A stretch of DNA of 64,000 nt from Luteimonas vadosa (GCF_039543545.1 NZ_BAABJY010000001.1:1-64000), one strand, 5' to 3'. Shown: positions 26,461-37,777, counted from the stretch's first letter. The notes: generated by a model not told the origin, from the sequence alone. Numbers and translations are program-made.

Positions 26461-26645
26461 CTCCCCCATCCCATGCTTCCCCTGCAAGCGGGGGAAGGCG
26501 CGGTGGTGCAATGCGTGCAAATTACCCCTCTCCCGCTTGCGGGAGAGGGGTTGGGGTGAGGGTGCGTGGCGGCCGGGGTAAGAGACATCGCCGGTGCTTT
26601 CCCCCATCCCATCCTTCCCCCGCATGCGGGGGAAGCGCGGTGGTG
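26461..26645. repeat. Cluster of three REP-like palindromes
   Basis: Three hairpins lie in the gap ahead of the acetyltransferase gene. Copy 1 is CTTCCCC/GGGGAAG (26476-26497). Copy 2 is a perfect 12-bp arm CCCCTCTCCCGC with 2-base spacer (26525-26550). Copy 3 is a perfect 22-base palindrome (26614-26635). Copies 1 and 3 are direct repeats that also share the flank CCCCCATCCCAT on the left and GCGCGGTGGTG on the right, about 138 bases apart. Copy 2 has the opposite-type flank TTGGGGTGAGGGTG. Confidence 0.85.
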
Positions 26646-26682
26646 CCATGCGGGAGTCGCGTCGGGAGCGTCGTCGCTACCG

Positions 26683-28482
26683 CTAGCCGGCGTCGACCCC
26701 GGCACGCGGCGCCCGGATGGCCACGTGCACCTCGGCCAACTGCTTTTCCGGCACTTCCGACGGCGCGCCGGTCATCAGGCACTGCGCGGTCGTGGTCTTG
26801 GGGAAGGCGATGACGTCTCGGATCGATTCGGTCCCGGCCATCAGCGCGGCGATGCGGTCGACGCCGAAGGCGATGCCGCCATGCGGCGGTGCCCCGTAGC
26901 GCAGGGCCTCAAGCAGGAACCCGAACTTGGCTTCCGCCTCCTCCTTGCCGATGCCGAGCAGGTCGAACACCGCCGATTGCATCGCCGAGCGATGGATGCG
27001 GATCGAGCCGCCGCCGATCTCGTTGCCGTTGAGCACCAGGTCGTAGCCGCGCGACACCGCCGTCGCGGCATTGGCGCGCAGGTCGCCTTCGTCATCGACG
27101 GCCGGCGCGGTGAAGGGATGGTGCAGGGCCACGAAGCGGCTTGCCTCGTCGTCCCATTCGAACATCGGGAAGTCGGTGACCCACAGCGGCTTCCATCCGG
27201 CATCGACCAGGTCCAGGTCCTTGCCGACCTTCAGGCGCAATGCACCCATGAAGTCGGAGGCGACCTTCCAGGTCGAGGCGCCGAAGAACAGCGCGTCGCC
27301 AGCCTGCGCGCCGGTGGCTTCCAGCACCACCCGCAGCGTCGCGTCGTCGAGGAACTTGGCGATCGGCGAGCCGATCCCGTCGCGACCCTTGGCCGGGTCC
27401 TCGACCTTCATCCAAGCCAACCCCTTGGCCCCGAACCGGGCGCAGTACGCGGCGTAGTCGTCGATCTGCTTGCGCGACAGCGCCGCGCCGCCCGGGACCC
27501 GCAATGCAGCGACACGCCCGTCCTCGGCGTTCGCCCAGTCGGTGAAGACCTTGAAGCCGCAGTCCCTGACCACCTCGCCCAGGTCGACCAGTTCCAGCGG
27601 GATGCGCAGGTCCGGCTTGTCGGAGCCGAAGCGGCGCATGGCCTCGGCATAGGCCATGCGCGGGAAGGCAGCGCCGTCGCCCAGGTCGACGTCCATCACT
27701 TCCCGGAACACGTCGCGCAGCATGGCCTCGACCGTGTCCTGCACGCCGCGCTCGTCGATCCAGGCGAATTCCATGTCCAGCTGGGTGAATTCAAGTTGCC
27801 GGTCAGCACGCAGGGCCTCGTCGCGGAAGCATCGCGCGATCTGGTAGTAGCGGTCGAAGCCGGCCATCATCAGGATCTGCTTGAACAGCTGCGGCGACTG
27901 CGGCAGCGCGTAGAACTCGCCGGGATGCTGGCGCGCGGGCACCAGGAAGTCGCGCGCGCCCTCGGGCGTGGCCTTGGTGAGGATCGGCGTCTCGATGTCC
28001 TGGAAGCCGCGGCCGTCCAGCCAGGCACGCAAGGCGGAGACCAGGCGCGTGCGGGTGCGCATCATCTTCTGCATGCGCGGCGTGCGCAGGTCGAGGTAGC
28101 GGTACTTGAGGCGGATGTCCTCGCCCGCGTTCTCGTGGGCATGGAACGGCAGGGGTTCGGCCTTGTTCAGCACCTCGATCCCGGTGGCCACCACCTCCAC
28201 CTGCCCGGTGGGGATCTTCTCGTTGACGTTCTGGCGCCTGCGCACCACGCCGGTGACCCGCAGGCAATCCTCGTAGCCCACGTCGGCGGCGGTGGCGATC
28301 ACGGCGGCGTTGCCTTCGGCATCGGCATCGGGTTCGGCCACGACCTGCACAATGCCTTCGTGGTCGCGCAGGTCGATGAAGCACAGCCCGCCGAGGTCGC
28401 GGGCGACGTCGGCCCAGCCGCACAGGACGACGGTCTGGCCGATCAGCGCCTCGTCGACGAGGCCGCAATGGTGGGTACGCAT
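26683..28482 (-). CDS. aspS: Aspartyl-tRNA synthetase
   Basis: AspS charges tRNA-Asp with aspartate. The 599-residue class II synthetase has an N-terminal OB anticodon-binding domain (about residues 1-105). The catalytic core follows with motif 1 region around LDIETPIL-type sequence (here FQDIETPILTKATPEGARDF), motif 2 FRDEALRADRQLEFTQLD, a bacterial GAD insertion domain (about residues 290-420), and motif 3 GGIAFGVDRIAALMAG near the C-terminus. Start ATG at 28482 (MRTHHCG) is the family start; 43 extra upstream residues are discarded. It is divergent from the DUF3011 gene across 173 bases. Confidence 0.97.
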   Translation of the reverse strand: MRTHHCGLVDEALIGQTVVLCGWADVARDLGGLCFIDLRDHEGIVQVVAEPDADAEGNAAVIATAADVGYEDCLRVTGVVRRRQNVNEKIPTGQVEVVATGIEVLNKAEPLPFHAHENAGEDIRLKYRYLDLRTPRMQKMMRTRTRLVSALRAWLDGRGFQDIETPILTKATPEGARDFLVPARQHPGEFYALPQSPQLFKQILMMAGFDRYYQIARCFRDEALRADRQLEFTQLDMEFAWIDERGVQDTVEAMLRDVFREVMDVDLGDGAAFPRMAYAEAMRRFGSDKPDLRIPLELVDLGEVVRDCGFKVFTDWANAEDGRVAALRVPGGAALSRKQIDDYAAYCARFGAKGLAWMKVEDPAKGRDGIGSPIAKFLDDATLRVVLEATGAQAGDALFFGASTWKVASDFMGALRLKVGKDLDLVDAGWKPLWVTDFPMFEWDDEASRFVALHHPFTAPAVDDEGDLRANAATAVSRGYDLVLNGNEIGGGSIRIHRSAMQSAVFDLLGIGKEEAEAKFGFLLEALRYGAPPHGGIAFGVDRIAALMAGTESIRDVIAFPKTTTAQCLMTGAPSEVPEKQLAEVHVAIRAPRAGVDAG

Positions 28483-28655
28483 GGGGAAACTCCGGGACTT
28501 TCGGTCGCATCGACCCGAGGCACGCGACGGCGCGGGCAGGGGCCGGGCATACCGGCAACGCGACATTTTAGCGGCTTGGCCGGAAACCCTGCTGGCGTAT
28601 GCTCCCGGCAACGGTCGCGGGCGCCCGGCGTGCCTGCCCGAAGCTGGAGTCCGCC

Positions 28656-29579
28656 ATGGTCCGCATGCTCGGCAGCATCCTCCTCGCCCTCGGCCTGGCC
28701 CTCGCCAGCCCGGCCAGCGCCTTGGCCCAGGGGCGCGCCTATGCGCCGGAGAACCTGAGCAGCCTGCCCTACCGGGACCAGGTCCGCGTGATCGGCCTCG
28801 AGTACAGCGACCAATCGGGCGGCCGCCGCATCCCCGACGACCAACTGCGCTTCTACACCGACCAGGTGAATCGTTCGAACTGGACCTTCAGCCAGGTCCG
28901 GCACGACATCGCGCAGTCGCTGGCAGGCAGCACCTACCCGCCAAGGCCTCCGGCGGGCGGCGAAGTGCTTCGCTGCGAGAGCAACAGCAATCGGCCCAAT
29001 ACCTGCCAGACCCTGTGGCGCGGCCACTCCCGCCTGGTCCGCCAGCTGTCGGGCAGTCCCTGCATCGAAGGGCGCAGCTGGCAATCGCGGGATGGACACA
29101 TCTACGTCAGCGGGGGTTGCCGGGGCGAGTTCCAGCGCGACGCGCAGGTGCAGCCTCCCATCGCCGGCGGCAATGTCCGCTGCGAAAGCGTCGACAACCG
29201 GGCGCGAAGCTGCCAGGTACCCTGGCGCGGGCGCACGCGACTGGTGCGGCAATTGTCCAGTTCCCCCTGCATCGAAGGCCGCACCTGGGAGTCGCGGCGC
29301 GGCCAGGTCCATGTCGACCAGGGTTGCCGGGGCGAGTTCGCTGCGGTCGCGGGCGGCTTGCCAGGCCCGGGTCCCGGATTGCCCAGCGGTTACTCGGTGG
29401 CCTGCGACAGCTACAAGGGCGCGTCGACGACCTGCGACTGGGACCGCGCCTTCGGCCAGCCGCGCCTCATCCAGCAGCTGTCCGACGCGCCGTGCATCGA
29501 AGGGCGCAGCTGGGGCTACGACCTGCAGATCGGCTTGTGGGTGACCGACGGTTGCCGCGGACGGTTCGCACCGTACTGA
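28656..29579 (+). CDS. Secreted protein with three DUF3011-like repeats
   Basis: The 307-residue precursor has a Sec signal (about residues 1-25, ending ASALAQ). A unique segment of about 70 residues follows, then three cysteine-rich repeats of about 60-70 residues matching DUF3011. Each contains a Cys near its start, then a conserved core of Arg-Leu-(V/I)-(R/Q)-Gln-Leu, PCIEGR(S/T)W, and GCRG(E/R)F at the end. Three or four cysteines per repeat suggest disulfide-bonded modules. Function is unknown; the repeats look like extracellular or periplasmic binding modules. The start is supported by TGGAG about 7 bases upstream of ATG 28656. Confidence 0.85.
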   Translation: MVRMLGSILLALGLALASPASALAQGRAYAPENLSSLPYRDQVRVIGLEYSDQSGGRRIPDDQLRFYTDQVNRSNWTFSQVRHDIAQSLAGSTYPPRPPAGGEVLRCESNSNRPNTCQTLWRGHSRLVRQLSGSPCIEGRSWQSRDGHIYVSGGCRGEFQRDAQVQPPIAGGNVRCESVDNRARSCQVPWRGRTRLVRQLSSSPCIEGRTWESRRGQVHVDQGCRGEFAAVAGGLPGPGPGLPSGYSVACDSYKGASTTCDWDRAFGQPRLIQQLSDAPCIEGRSWGYDLQIGLWVTDGCRGRFAPY

Positions 29580-29628
29580 TCCGGGGGAACCGATCCCACG
29601 ACGCCTGTGCCCTGCACCCCAAAGGGGG

Positions 29629-30021
29629 TTACTTGCCTGCCTGGGCCCCGCCGGAGGGCTTCGCGGAGGCCTCGGGGGCGGCCTGGGGCTTGCCCTTGCC
29701 CGCCTCGGGCTTGCCGGCGGGCGGCTTGTCCGCCGGCTTGGCATCGGACGCGGCCGTCGAGGCATCCTTGCCTGACGTCGACGCGGCATCGCTCTTCGCC
29801 CCCTCGCCGCCTTCGGCGAGGTTGCGCTTCTTGTCGCCGTCCTTCTTGAAATCGGTTTCGTACCAGCCGCTGCCCGACAACCGGAAGGCAGGCGCGGTCA
29901 GCTGGCGCTTGACCGCCGCCGCATCGCACACCGGGCAGGTCTCCGGGTCGGGGTCGGACAGCTTCTGGAGGCGGTCGAAGGCGTGGTCGCAGGCGGTGCA
30001 GCGGTAGGCGTAGATCGGCAT
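29629..30021 (-). CDS. FmdB-type zinc-ribbon protein with low-complexity tail
   Basis: The 130-residue protein starts with the FmdB zinc ribbon (residues about 1-45): MPIYAYRCTACDHAFD, then CPVCDAAAVKRQL, giving two CxxC pairs. GSGWYETDFKKD follows, as in family members. The last 70 residues are a low-complexity Ala/Lys/Pro/Gly/Ser tail, probably disordered, which is longer than in minimal FmdB proteins. Family function is poorly defined (nucleic-acid or zinc binding is suggested). In related genomes an FmdB gene often sits by aspS, which is nearby here. It is 22 bases downstream of the antiporter gene. Confidence 0.87.
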   Translation of the reverse strand: MPIYAYRCTACDHAFDRLQKLSDPDPETCPVCDAAAVKRQLTAPAFRLSGSGWYETDFKKDGDKKRNLAEGGEGAKSDAASTSGKDASTAASDAKPADKPPAGKPEAGKGKPQAAPEASAKPSGGAQAGK

Positions 30022-30043
30022 GGCGGGCGTGGGGTCCGTGGTT

Positions 30044-31258
30044 TCAGCCGGCCACGTTGGGGCGCGGCGGCGGTGAATCAAGCTCTTCCTCGGCGATCGA
30101 GTCCTCTGGATGGACGGCCCTGTCGTCCAGCGGATTGACGTCGAAGGGCGTGCGGAAGACCAGCGACGGCAACAAGGTGTTGAGCGCCGCGTAGAGCAGC
30201 AGGCCCCCGTAGTACATGTCCGGGATCCCGAAGCGGCCGTGCAGGATCGCCGCGAGCACCAGGGTGAAGATCAGGGTCGGCGCCAGGGCCACGGACACCC
30301 GCAGGCTGTTGCGATGCTGCTCCCCGAACAACAGCCGGCGCTGCGCCCAGACCATGCCGATGCGCAGCGGCAGCACCACCGCCGTCAGGGCCAGTCCGAT
30401 CCAGAGCGCATCCAGGCTCAGCGCGCCCTCGGGGACCAGCGTGCCGGCATGGAAGAAGTAGAACGGCACGAAAAACGTCGCGAACAGGCGCACCGCGTGC
30501 AGGTTGTCGTCCGAGGCGAGCAGGGGCATGCGCGTATGCAGCAGCCGCGCCACCAACCCGGCGATGAACGCACCGACGAGGTAGTAGACGCCCAACTTGT
30601 AGGTGATGTACGCGGCCACCAGCCCGACCATCACCAGCAGCGAGAATTCCGAGCCCGGCGCATGCGGCACCACCCAGCGCCCCAGGGCGACGAACACCAG
30701 CGGCAGGCCCAGCAGCATCGCGAGCAGGACGCCGGAGGAGATCCCCAGCTGCACGGGATCGCCGGCCTGCAGCACCACGAACAGTGCGAACAGCGCCAGC
30801 AGTTCGCCCGCGATGGCCTTGTTGGTGACCCAGAACCGTTCCTCCTCGTCCAGGCCCAGGCGCGCGAGGGTGTCGAGGATGAAGCCGGTCGACGGCGTCA
30901 GCAGCGCCAGCGCGACGAGCCCCGCCGCCTGCCAGCCCAGGTCGAAGTAACGCCATGCGACCCATGCCACGCCCAGCAGGGTGGCGGTGCGGATCAGCAG
31001 GTGCGCCACCAGGCGCAGCAGGCCCTTGCGCAAGGCCCGCGGCTCGACCTCCAGCCCGGCGAACAGGAACAGCGAGGAAATGCCCAGCGTCGCCAGCAGG
31101 GTCACGACCGGGTCGTGGGTTTCGTCGCCCCATAGCAGCATCGCGACGATGCCCAGCATCAGGCTGGTCAGCGGCGCGGGCATCTTCCAGCGCTGCAGCG
31201 CCCGCGGCACGACCAGCAGGGCGAAGATCAACAGCAGGTAGACCAGTTCCTGGTTCAA
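30044..31258 (-). CDS. CPA2-family cation:proton antiporter, no RCK domain
   Basis: This is an inner-membrane monovalent cation/proton exchanger of about 404 residues with 11-12 predicted membrane helices. Characteristic stretches are LTSLMLGIVAML, LFLFAGLEVEPRALRKG, ALLTPSTGFILDTL and YLVGAFIAGLVARLLH. There is no cytoplasmic RCK/TrkA domain; the C-terminus is a short charged tail. The start is uncertain: TTG at 31258 gives (M)NQELVYLLLIF, which leads directly into the first helix, while the open frame extends to an upstream start at 31345. It sits just upstream of the fmdB-like gene. Confidence 0.85.
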   Translation of the reverse strand: MNQELVYLLLIFALLVVPRALQRWKMPAPLTSLMLGIVAMLLWGDETHDPVVTLLATLGISSLFLFAGLEVEPRALRKGLLRLVAHLLIRTATLLGVAWVAWRYFDLGWQAAGLVALALLTPSTGFILDTLARLGLDEEERFWVTNKAIAGELLALFALFVVLQAGDPVQLGISSGVLLAMLLGLPLVFVALGRWVVPHAPGSEFSLLVMVGLVAAYITYKLGVYYLVGAFIAGLVARLLHTRMPLLASDDNLHAVRLFATFFVPFYFFHAGTLVPEGALSLDALWIGLALTAVVLPLRIGMVWAQRRLLFGEQHRNSLRVSVALAPTLIFTLVLAAILHGRFGIPDMYYGGLLLYAALNTLLPSLVFRTPFDVNPLDDRAVHPEDSIAEEELDSPPPRPNVAG

Positions 31259-31475
31259 GGACGTGCACGCTCGGAGGGACGACCCGCGCCATGGTCGCGG
31301 CAGGCGGGGCGGCTGGCAAGCGCGGCGTGGAGGCATGCCGCGCAACGAAGGGGCTACGCGAAGCCGCGTCCTTGGCCGGCGACATCACATCCCTTCGGCT
31401 TGCTTCGGACAACCGTTGGCCGCAGGGCGCGCGGCCACGGCGTACTGCGCGCTGATTGCGATCGTGCGATGCGTC

Positions 31476-32150
31476 CTAGCGCGCACCCCAGGGGGCCGGC
31501 GGTGCTTCCACCGGCGTGGCGAGGTCGAACTCCACCTGGAACAGGCGCCCGCCGGGGCGGCTGAGCTCGTACAGGAAGCGGTCGCCCGGCCCGATCTCCA
31601 TCGCCCAGGTGTTGGTCACCGACGCCGGCAGCCCTTCCCGCTCGAACAAGGCAATCGATTCCGCGTCCACCGGGAATTCCTGGCGCTGCGCCGTCCCCGG
31701 CGTCACCGTGTCGCCCCCGTACATCGTCACCGCATCGGCGCTGCCGTCTTCATGCCGGTGGTCATGCTTGAGTCGCAGCCCCCCGGCGGTGCGGGTGAGC
31801 ACCCAGGTGCGCGAACGGTCGTCGCCGACATGGAACGGGATGCGAAGCCCGCGCGCCGGGTCGTCGCAACCGCGCACGTGCATCACCAGTGCCTTGCCGG
31901 CGAACGGGTCCGCCGTGGCGGGTTCCGGGCGGTTGGCGACGATTTTGCCGGCGTAGGCGCGGCCGCAGTGGCGGGCGAGCGCGGCCAGGAAGGCGTCGGC
32001 CGGCGCCGGCTTGCCGGTGGCCACGGCGGGCGCGCCGACCGCCCCGGCGTCGATGCTTCGGATGGAATCCCGGACGGACCCTGCACACGCGACCAGGGCG
32101 CCGACCAGGAGCAGGCAGGTCACGGCACGAACTATCGACGCTCTTTCCAT
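31476..32150 (-). CDS. Predicted lipoprotein of unknown function
   Basis: The 224-residue precursor has a lipoprotein signal with lipobox LVAC near residue 22. The mature part contains FLAALARHCGRAYAGKIVANRP and a His/Asp-rich stretch (LKHDHRHEDG), then YGGDTVTPG. I do not recognise a defined family; it looks like a small conserved envelope protein. The start at MERASIV was selected because it opens the lipid signal; 28 upstream residues are discarded. It lies between the ABC-F gene and the antiporter on the same strand, with a 217-base gap below it that shows no gene. Confidence 0.75.
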   Translation of the reverse strand: MERASIVRAVTCLLLVGALVACAGSVRDSIRSIDAGAVGAPAVATGKPAPADAFLAALARHCGRAYAGKIVANRPEPATADPFAGKALVMHVRGCDDPARGLRIPFHVGDDRSRTWVLTRTAGGLRLKHDHRHEDGSADAVTMYGGDTVTPGTAQRQEFPVDAESIALFEREGLPASVTNTWAMEIGPGDRFLYELSRPGGRLFQVEFDLATPVEAPPAPWGAR

Positions 32151-32223
32151 GGCGACCACCTTGGGCCTTCGGGTCGACGACTGCAAGCCGTCGTCTTGGC
32201 AGACACTCGGTGGGTGCGCAGCG

Positions 32224-34233
<2,010 letters not shown>

Positions 34234-34312
34234 GGGGCGCGCATTCTAGCCGAGTGCGTCCGGGGCGGCCGGCCCCGGCGCACCCGGCATCCAGGCACGG
34301 CCGCCCGCGTGC

Positions 34313-34684
34313 TTACTGCATCGAGTGCAGGCCGACCAGGTTGCCCTCGGTATCGTGGACCAGGGCGATGAAGCCGTACTCGCCGATCGACATCTTCTCC
34401 CGGAACACCGTGCCGCCGGCACCGGGCACGCGCCCGGCCTCCACCGCGCAGTCCTCGCAGTTGAAGTAGACCAGGACGCTGTTGCCGCCCGAGGGCATGC
34501 CTTCCATCTTCACCAGGGAACCGGAGGCGCCGCTGGCGTCGGGATCCATCGGGAAGGCCCACATCTCGACATCCGGGACCGGGAGCTTCTCGAGCGCCAC
34601 CGCCAGGGTCGCTTCGTAGAATGCCCTTGCCCGATCCATGTCCTGCACGTAGATCTCGAACCAGCCCACTGCGTTGTTCGCCAT
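34313..34684 (-). CDS. VOC (glyoxalase/bleomycin-resistance fold) protein
   Basis: The 123-residue protein is a single VOC-fold unit. It opens with VGWFEIYVQDMDRARAFYEATL, as in many uncharacterised members, and closes with YGFIALVHDTEGNLVGLHS, where metal-ligand positions normally fall. Substrate and metal are unknown. It is a stand-alone gene between the ABC-F ATPase gene and the divergent antiporter gene. Confidence 0.88.
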   Translation of the reverse strand: MANNAVGWFEIYVQDMDRARAFYEATLAVALEKLPVPDVEMWAFPMDPDASGASGSLVKMEGMPSGGNSVLVYFNCEDCAVEAGRVPGAGGTVFREKMSIGEYGFIALVHDTEGNLVGLHSMQ

Positions 34685-34819
34685 GTCGACTCTCCACCGG
34701 GGGACGTCGATCGATCATACGCCCTGCCCCCCGGCGGTCCCGAGCCGCGCACGGTCGCCGGCGCGACCGGCAATCCGGTCCATGTGCGACCATCGTGTTC
34801 CCCGACGCACGGACCCCGC

Positions 34820-36511
34820 ATGCCGCACGAGACCTCGCTGATCGCCATCCTGTGCATGGGCTTCGTGCTGGCGTTCGTGCTGGGGCTGGCCGCGCAGCGG
34901 CTGCGGGTGTCGCCCCTGGTCGGCTACCTGCTCGCCGGGATGATCGCGGGCCCCTACACCCCCGGCTTCGTCGCCGACCAGGAGCTCGCGCCGCAGCTGG
35001 CGGAAATCGGCGTGATCCTGCTGATGTTCGGCGTCGGGCTGAAATTCTCGATGCGGGAACTGCTGGAGGTGCGCGCCATCGCATTCACCGGTGCGCTGCT
35101 GCGGATCGCGGTGGCGACGGTGATGGGCTGGGCGCTGGGCCGGTTCCTGGGCTGGTCGGACGGTGCCGGCATCGTGTTCGGCATCGCGCTGTCGATCGCC
35201 AGTACGGTGGTGCTGCTGCGCACGCTGGAGGACCGGCGGCTGACCGAAACCCGCATCGGCCGCATCTCGGTCGGCTGGGTGGTGGTCGAGGACCTGGCGA
35301 TGGTGATGGCGCTGGTCCTGCTGCCGGCGCTGGCCGGTGCGCTGGGCGGCGATGCCGTCGAGGACGGTCCCGGCGTCGGCACCGCGCTGGTCCTGACGCT
35401 GGCGAAGGTGAGCGCCTTCGTCGCCTTCATGCTGATCGTCGGGCGGCGCATCATCCCCTGGGTGCTCGAACGCGTGGCCAGCACCGGCTCGCGCGAGCTG
35501 TTCACCCTGTGCGTGCTGGCGCTGGCCATGGGCGTGGCGTTCGGCGCCGCCGCGCTGTTCGGCGTGTCGTTCGCGCTGGGTGCGTTCTTCGCCGGGTTGC
35601 TGCTCAACGAATCGGAGTTCGGGCACAAGGCCGCCAACGACTCGCTGCCGATGCGCGACGCGTTCGCGGTGCTGTTCTTCGTCTCGGTGGGCATGCTGTT
35701 CGACCCCATGATCCTGGTCGAGCGCCCGCTGGAAATCGTCGCCACCGTGGTGATCATCGTGCTCGGCAAGTCGCTGGTCGCCTACGGCATCCTGCGCGCC
35801 TTCGGCAAGACGCGGTCGACGTCCCTGGTCATCACCACCAGCCTGGCGCAGACCGGCGAGTTCTCCTTCATCCTTGCCGGCCTGGGCGTGTCGCTGGACA
35901 TCCTCCCGTCCGAGGGCCAGGACCTGATCCTCGCCGGCGCGCTCATCTCGATCATGCTCAACCCGTTCCTGTTCACCCTGCTCGACCAGTACCGCGCTCG
36001 CCAGGGCGACGAAGCGATGGCCGATGCGGCGCGGCAGGCGATGGACGCGCCGATCGTGCCCGACGACATCCGCGACCACACCATCCTCGTCGGCTACGGA
36101 CGGCTGGGCAGCCAGCTGGCTGGCCTGCTGCGCGAACGCGGCATCCCGCTGGTGGTGATCGAGGCCGACGTCGACCTGGTGCTCAAGGCGCGTGCCGACG
36201 GCCTGCCCGCTGTGCGGGGCAACGTCGCCAAGGAGGCCGTGCTGCGCGACGCCGTGCCCGAACGCGCGCGGATGGCGATCTTCGCCATCCCGCGCACGCT
36301 GGAAGCCGGCGAAGCGATCACGCGGCTGAAGCAGATCAATCCCGAGGCGACCGTGCTCGCCCGCGCGCACAGCGACGGCGAGGTCAAGCACCTGATCAAG
36401 CACGGTGCCGATGGCGTGGTGCTGGCCGAGCGCGAACTGGCCTTCTCCCTGGTGGAGATGGTGATGGCCACGCCGCCCTACCGCACGAAGCAACTGCCTT
36501 CCACCGCCTGA
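34820..36511 (+). CDS. CPA2 potassium/proton antiporter with RCK domain (YbaL/KefB-like)
   Basis: This is a 563-residue inner-membrane antiporter. About 12 helices span residues 5-395 with the family stretches VSPLVGYLLAGMIAGP, LLMFGVGLKFS and FGVSFALGAFFAGLLLNESEF. A C-terminal RCK/TrkA-N nucleotide-binding domain covers about residues 415-550, beginning HTILVGYGRLGSQLAGLL (GxGxxG) with an acidic VIEADVD at the end of beta-2. The start at MPHETSL is preferred; the long upstream open frame is rejected. It is the second CPA2 exchanger in the window and differs from the one at 30.0 kb in having the RCK domain. It is convergent with the next gene. Confidence 0.93.
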   Translation: MPHETSLIAILCMGFVLAFVLGLAAQRLRVSPLVGYLLAGMIAGPYTPGFVADQELAPQLAEIGVILLMFGVGLKFSMRELLEVRAIAFTGALLRIAVATVMGWALGRFLGWSDGAGIVFGIALSIASTVVLLRTLEDRRLTETRIGRISVGWVVVEDLAMVMALVLLPALAGALGGDAVEDGPGVGTALVLTLAKVSAFVAFMLIVGRRIIPWVLERVASTGSRELFTLCVLALAMGVAFGAAALFGVSFALGAFFAGLLLNESEFGHKAANDSLPMRDAFAVLFFVSVGMLFDPMILVERPLEIVATVVIIVLGKSLVAYGILRAFGKTRSTSLVITTSLAQTGEFSFILAGLGVSLDILPSEGQDLILAGALISIMLNPFLFTLLDQYRARQGDEAMADAARQAMDAPIVPDDIRDHTILVGYGRLGSQLAGLLRERGIPLVVIEADVDLVLKARADGLPAVRGNVAKEAVLRDAVPERARMAIFAIPRTLEAGEAITRLKQINPEATVLARAHSDGEVKHLIKHGADGVVLAERELAFSLVEMVMATPPYRTKQLPSTA

Positions 36512-36560
36512 CGCGTGTGCCCCGCCGGGAGGCGCGGCGGCGCAGGCGCCGCGAACCGGC

Positions 36561-36989
36561 TCAGCGGCGGCCGACGGTCCCCAGCGTATCGTGTTCGCGC
36601 AGCAGGAACAGCGCCAGGCAGGCGCCCAGCGCCGGCCAGGCGGCGAAGAACAGCAGGTTCGCGCCGGTATAGGGATCCAGGTACTGCTTCCACGAGACCA
36701 GCGTGGTCACGGCATGCATCGCCAGCACCAGGCCATAGCTCCACGTTCGCGCGACGCCGAACGCGAACAACGCCAGCAGCACGGCCTGCGCGACACCGAG
36801 GCCGAACACCAGCGGCGCCCCCGACCCGGACAGCCCGTAGAACCCTTCCAGCACCGCGATCGCATGCTCGGGGCGGACGAACTTGTCGGCAACCCACGGC
36901 AGCAGGAACACCACCATGGTCCAGCGGATCGCCAGCAACGAGAGCGGCAATCGATTTCGGGTGACGACGGCGGGATCGGTGGCTTGCAT
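36561..36989 (-). CDS. Four-helix membrane protein (DoxX-like size)
   Basis: The 142-residue protein has four predicted membrane segments (about residues 15-33, 58-80, 85-105 and 110-130) and a short basic C-terminus. It includes RWTMVVFLLPWVADKFVRPEHA and HAVTTLVSWKQYL. Size and topology resemble DoxX or MauE-type proteins, but no diagnostic motif is clear. It is convergent with the antiporter gene and divergent from the msrB-msrA pair. Confidence 0.78.
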   Translation of the reverse strand: MQATDPAVVTRNRLPLSLLAIRWTMVVFLLPWVADKFVRPEHAIAVLEGFYGLSGSGAPLVFGLGVAQAVLLALFAFGVARTWSYGLVLAMHAVTTLVSWKQYLDPYTGANLLFFAAWPALGACLALFLLREHDTLGTVGRR

Positions 36990-37195
36990 GCGACTCTCCT
37001 CGGGGCTGCGGGACCCAACTTACCCTGCCAGAGGCCGCCAGGGCCCGATCGGATGCGGTCGCGCGCGCGTCGCGCCGCCAGCGCGCAACTAACGCTTCAC
37101 CTGAACGGAAACCGCACTGCGGCATGCTGGATGCATATCCGAGCGTGCCTTCGCCGTCTCTTTGCGGGAGGTACCCACTGATCCCGGAGCCGTCC

Positions 37196-37777
37196 ATGCA
37201 ACGCCGAACCCTGCTTCAAGGCCTGGCCGCCGTCCTCGCGGCCCCCCTGCTGCCTGCCTGTGCCCGCGACGACAGACCACCGAGACTCGCCAGTACCGGC
37301 GGTGCCGGCAACATCGCGGCAGCGGGGACCCAGGCCACAGCCGCGGGCCGCGGCGCCATCGTGCCCCTGGACAAGCCCGCGTCCGAATGGAAGGCCCTGC
37401 TCTCGCCGGCGGCCTATGCGGTCCTGTTCGAGGAAGACACCGAGCGCGCCGGCAGCAGCCCGCTCAACGCCCAGAAACGGCCGGGCACGTACATTTGCGC
37501 CGCCTGCTTCCTGCCGCTGTTCGATGCCGCGCACAAGTTCGAAAGCGGCACCGGCTGGCCCAGCTTCACCCGGCCCATCGACCCGCGCCACGTGGGCACC
37601 AAGCGCGACTTCAAGCTGATCCTGCCGCGCACCGAATACCACTGCGCACGCTGCGGCGGCCACCAGGGACACATCTTCAACGACGGACCGAGGCCGCGCG
37701 GCGAACGCTGGTGCAACAACGGCGTGGCGCTGAACTTCGTCCCCGAAGGCGACGCCCTCCCGGCATTGAGGTCATGA
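37196..37777 (+). CDS. msrB: Exported peptide-methionine (R)-S-oxide reductase MsrB
   Basis: MsrB reduces methionine R-sulfoxide in proteins. The 193-residue protein has an N-terminal export signal with both a twin-Arg start (MQRRTLLQG) and a lipobox-like LPAC (Cys22), so an anchored envelope form is likely. The MsrB domain covers residues about 60-180: zinc cysteines Cys101/Cys104 (CAAC) and Cys150/Cys153 (CARC), and catalytic Cys173 (RWCNNGVALNF). Its TGA stop overlaps the msrA ATG by four bases. Cytoplasmic MsrB proteins have no signal, so this copy repairs envelope proteins or exported substrates. Confidence 0.93.
   Translation: MQRRTLLQGLAAVLAAPLLPACARDDRPPRLASTGGAGNIAAAGTQATAAGRGAIVPLDKPASEWKALLSPAAYAVLFEEDTERAGSSPLNAQKRPGTYICAACFLPLFDAAHKFESGTGWPSFTRPIDPRHVGTKRDFKLILPRTEYHCARCGGHQGHIFNDGPRPRGERWCNNGVALNFVPEGDALPALRS

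Noticed and set aside
26428..26649. N-terminal extension of the acetyltransferase (74 codons)
   Set aside because: It translates REP palindromes (phrases like PLSRKRERG) and lies upstream of a better Met start.
34715..36493. 592-codon minus-strand frame
   Set aside because: Antisense to the CPA2-RCK antiporter; His/Asp/Gln-rich shadow.
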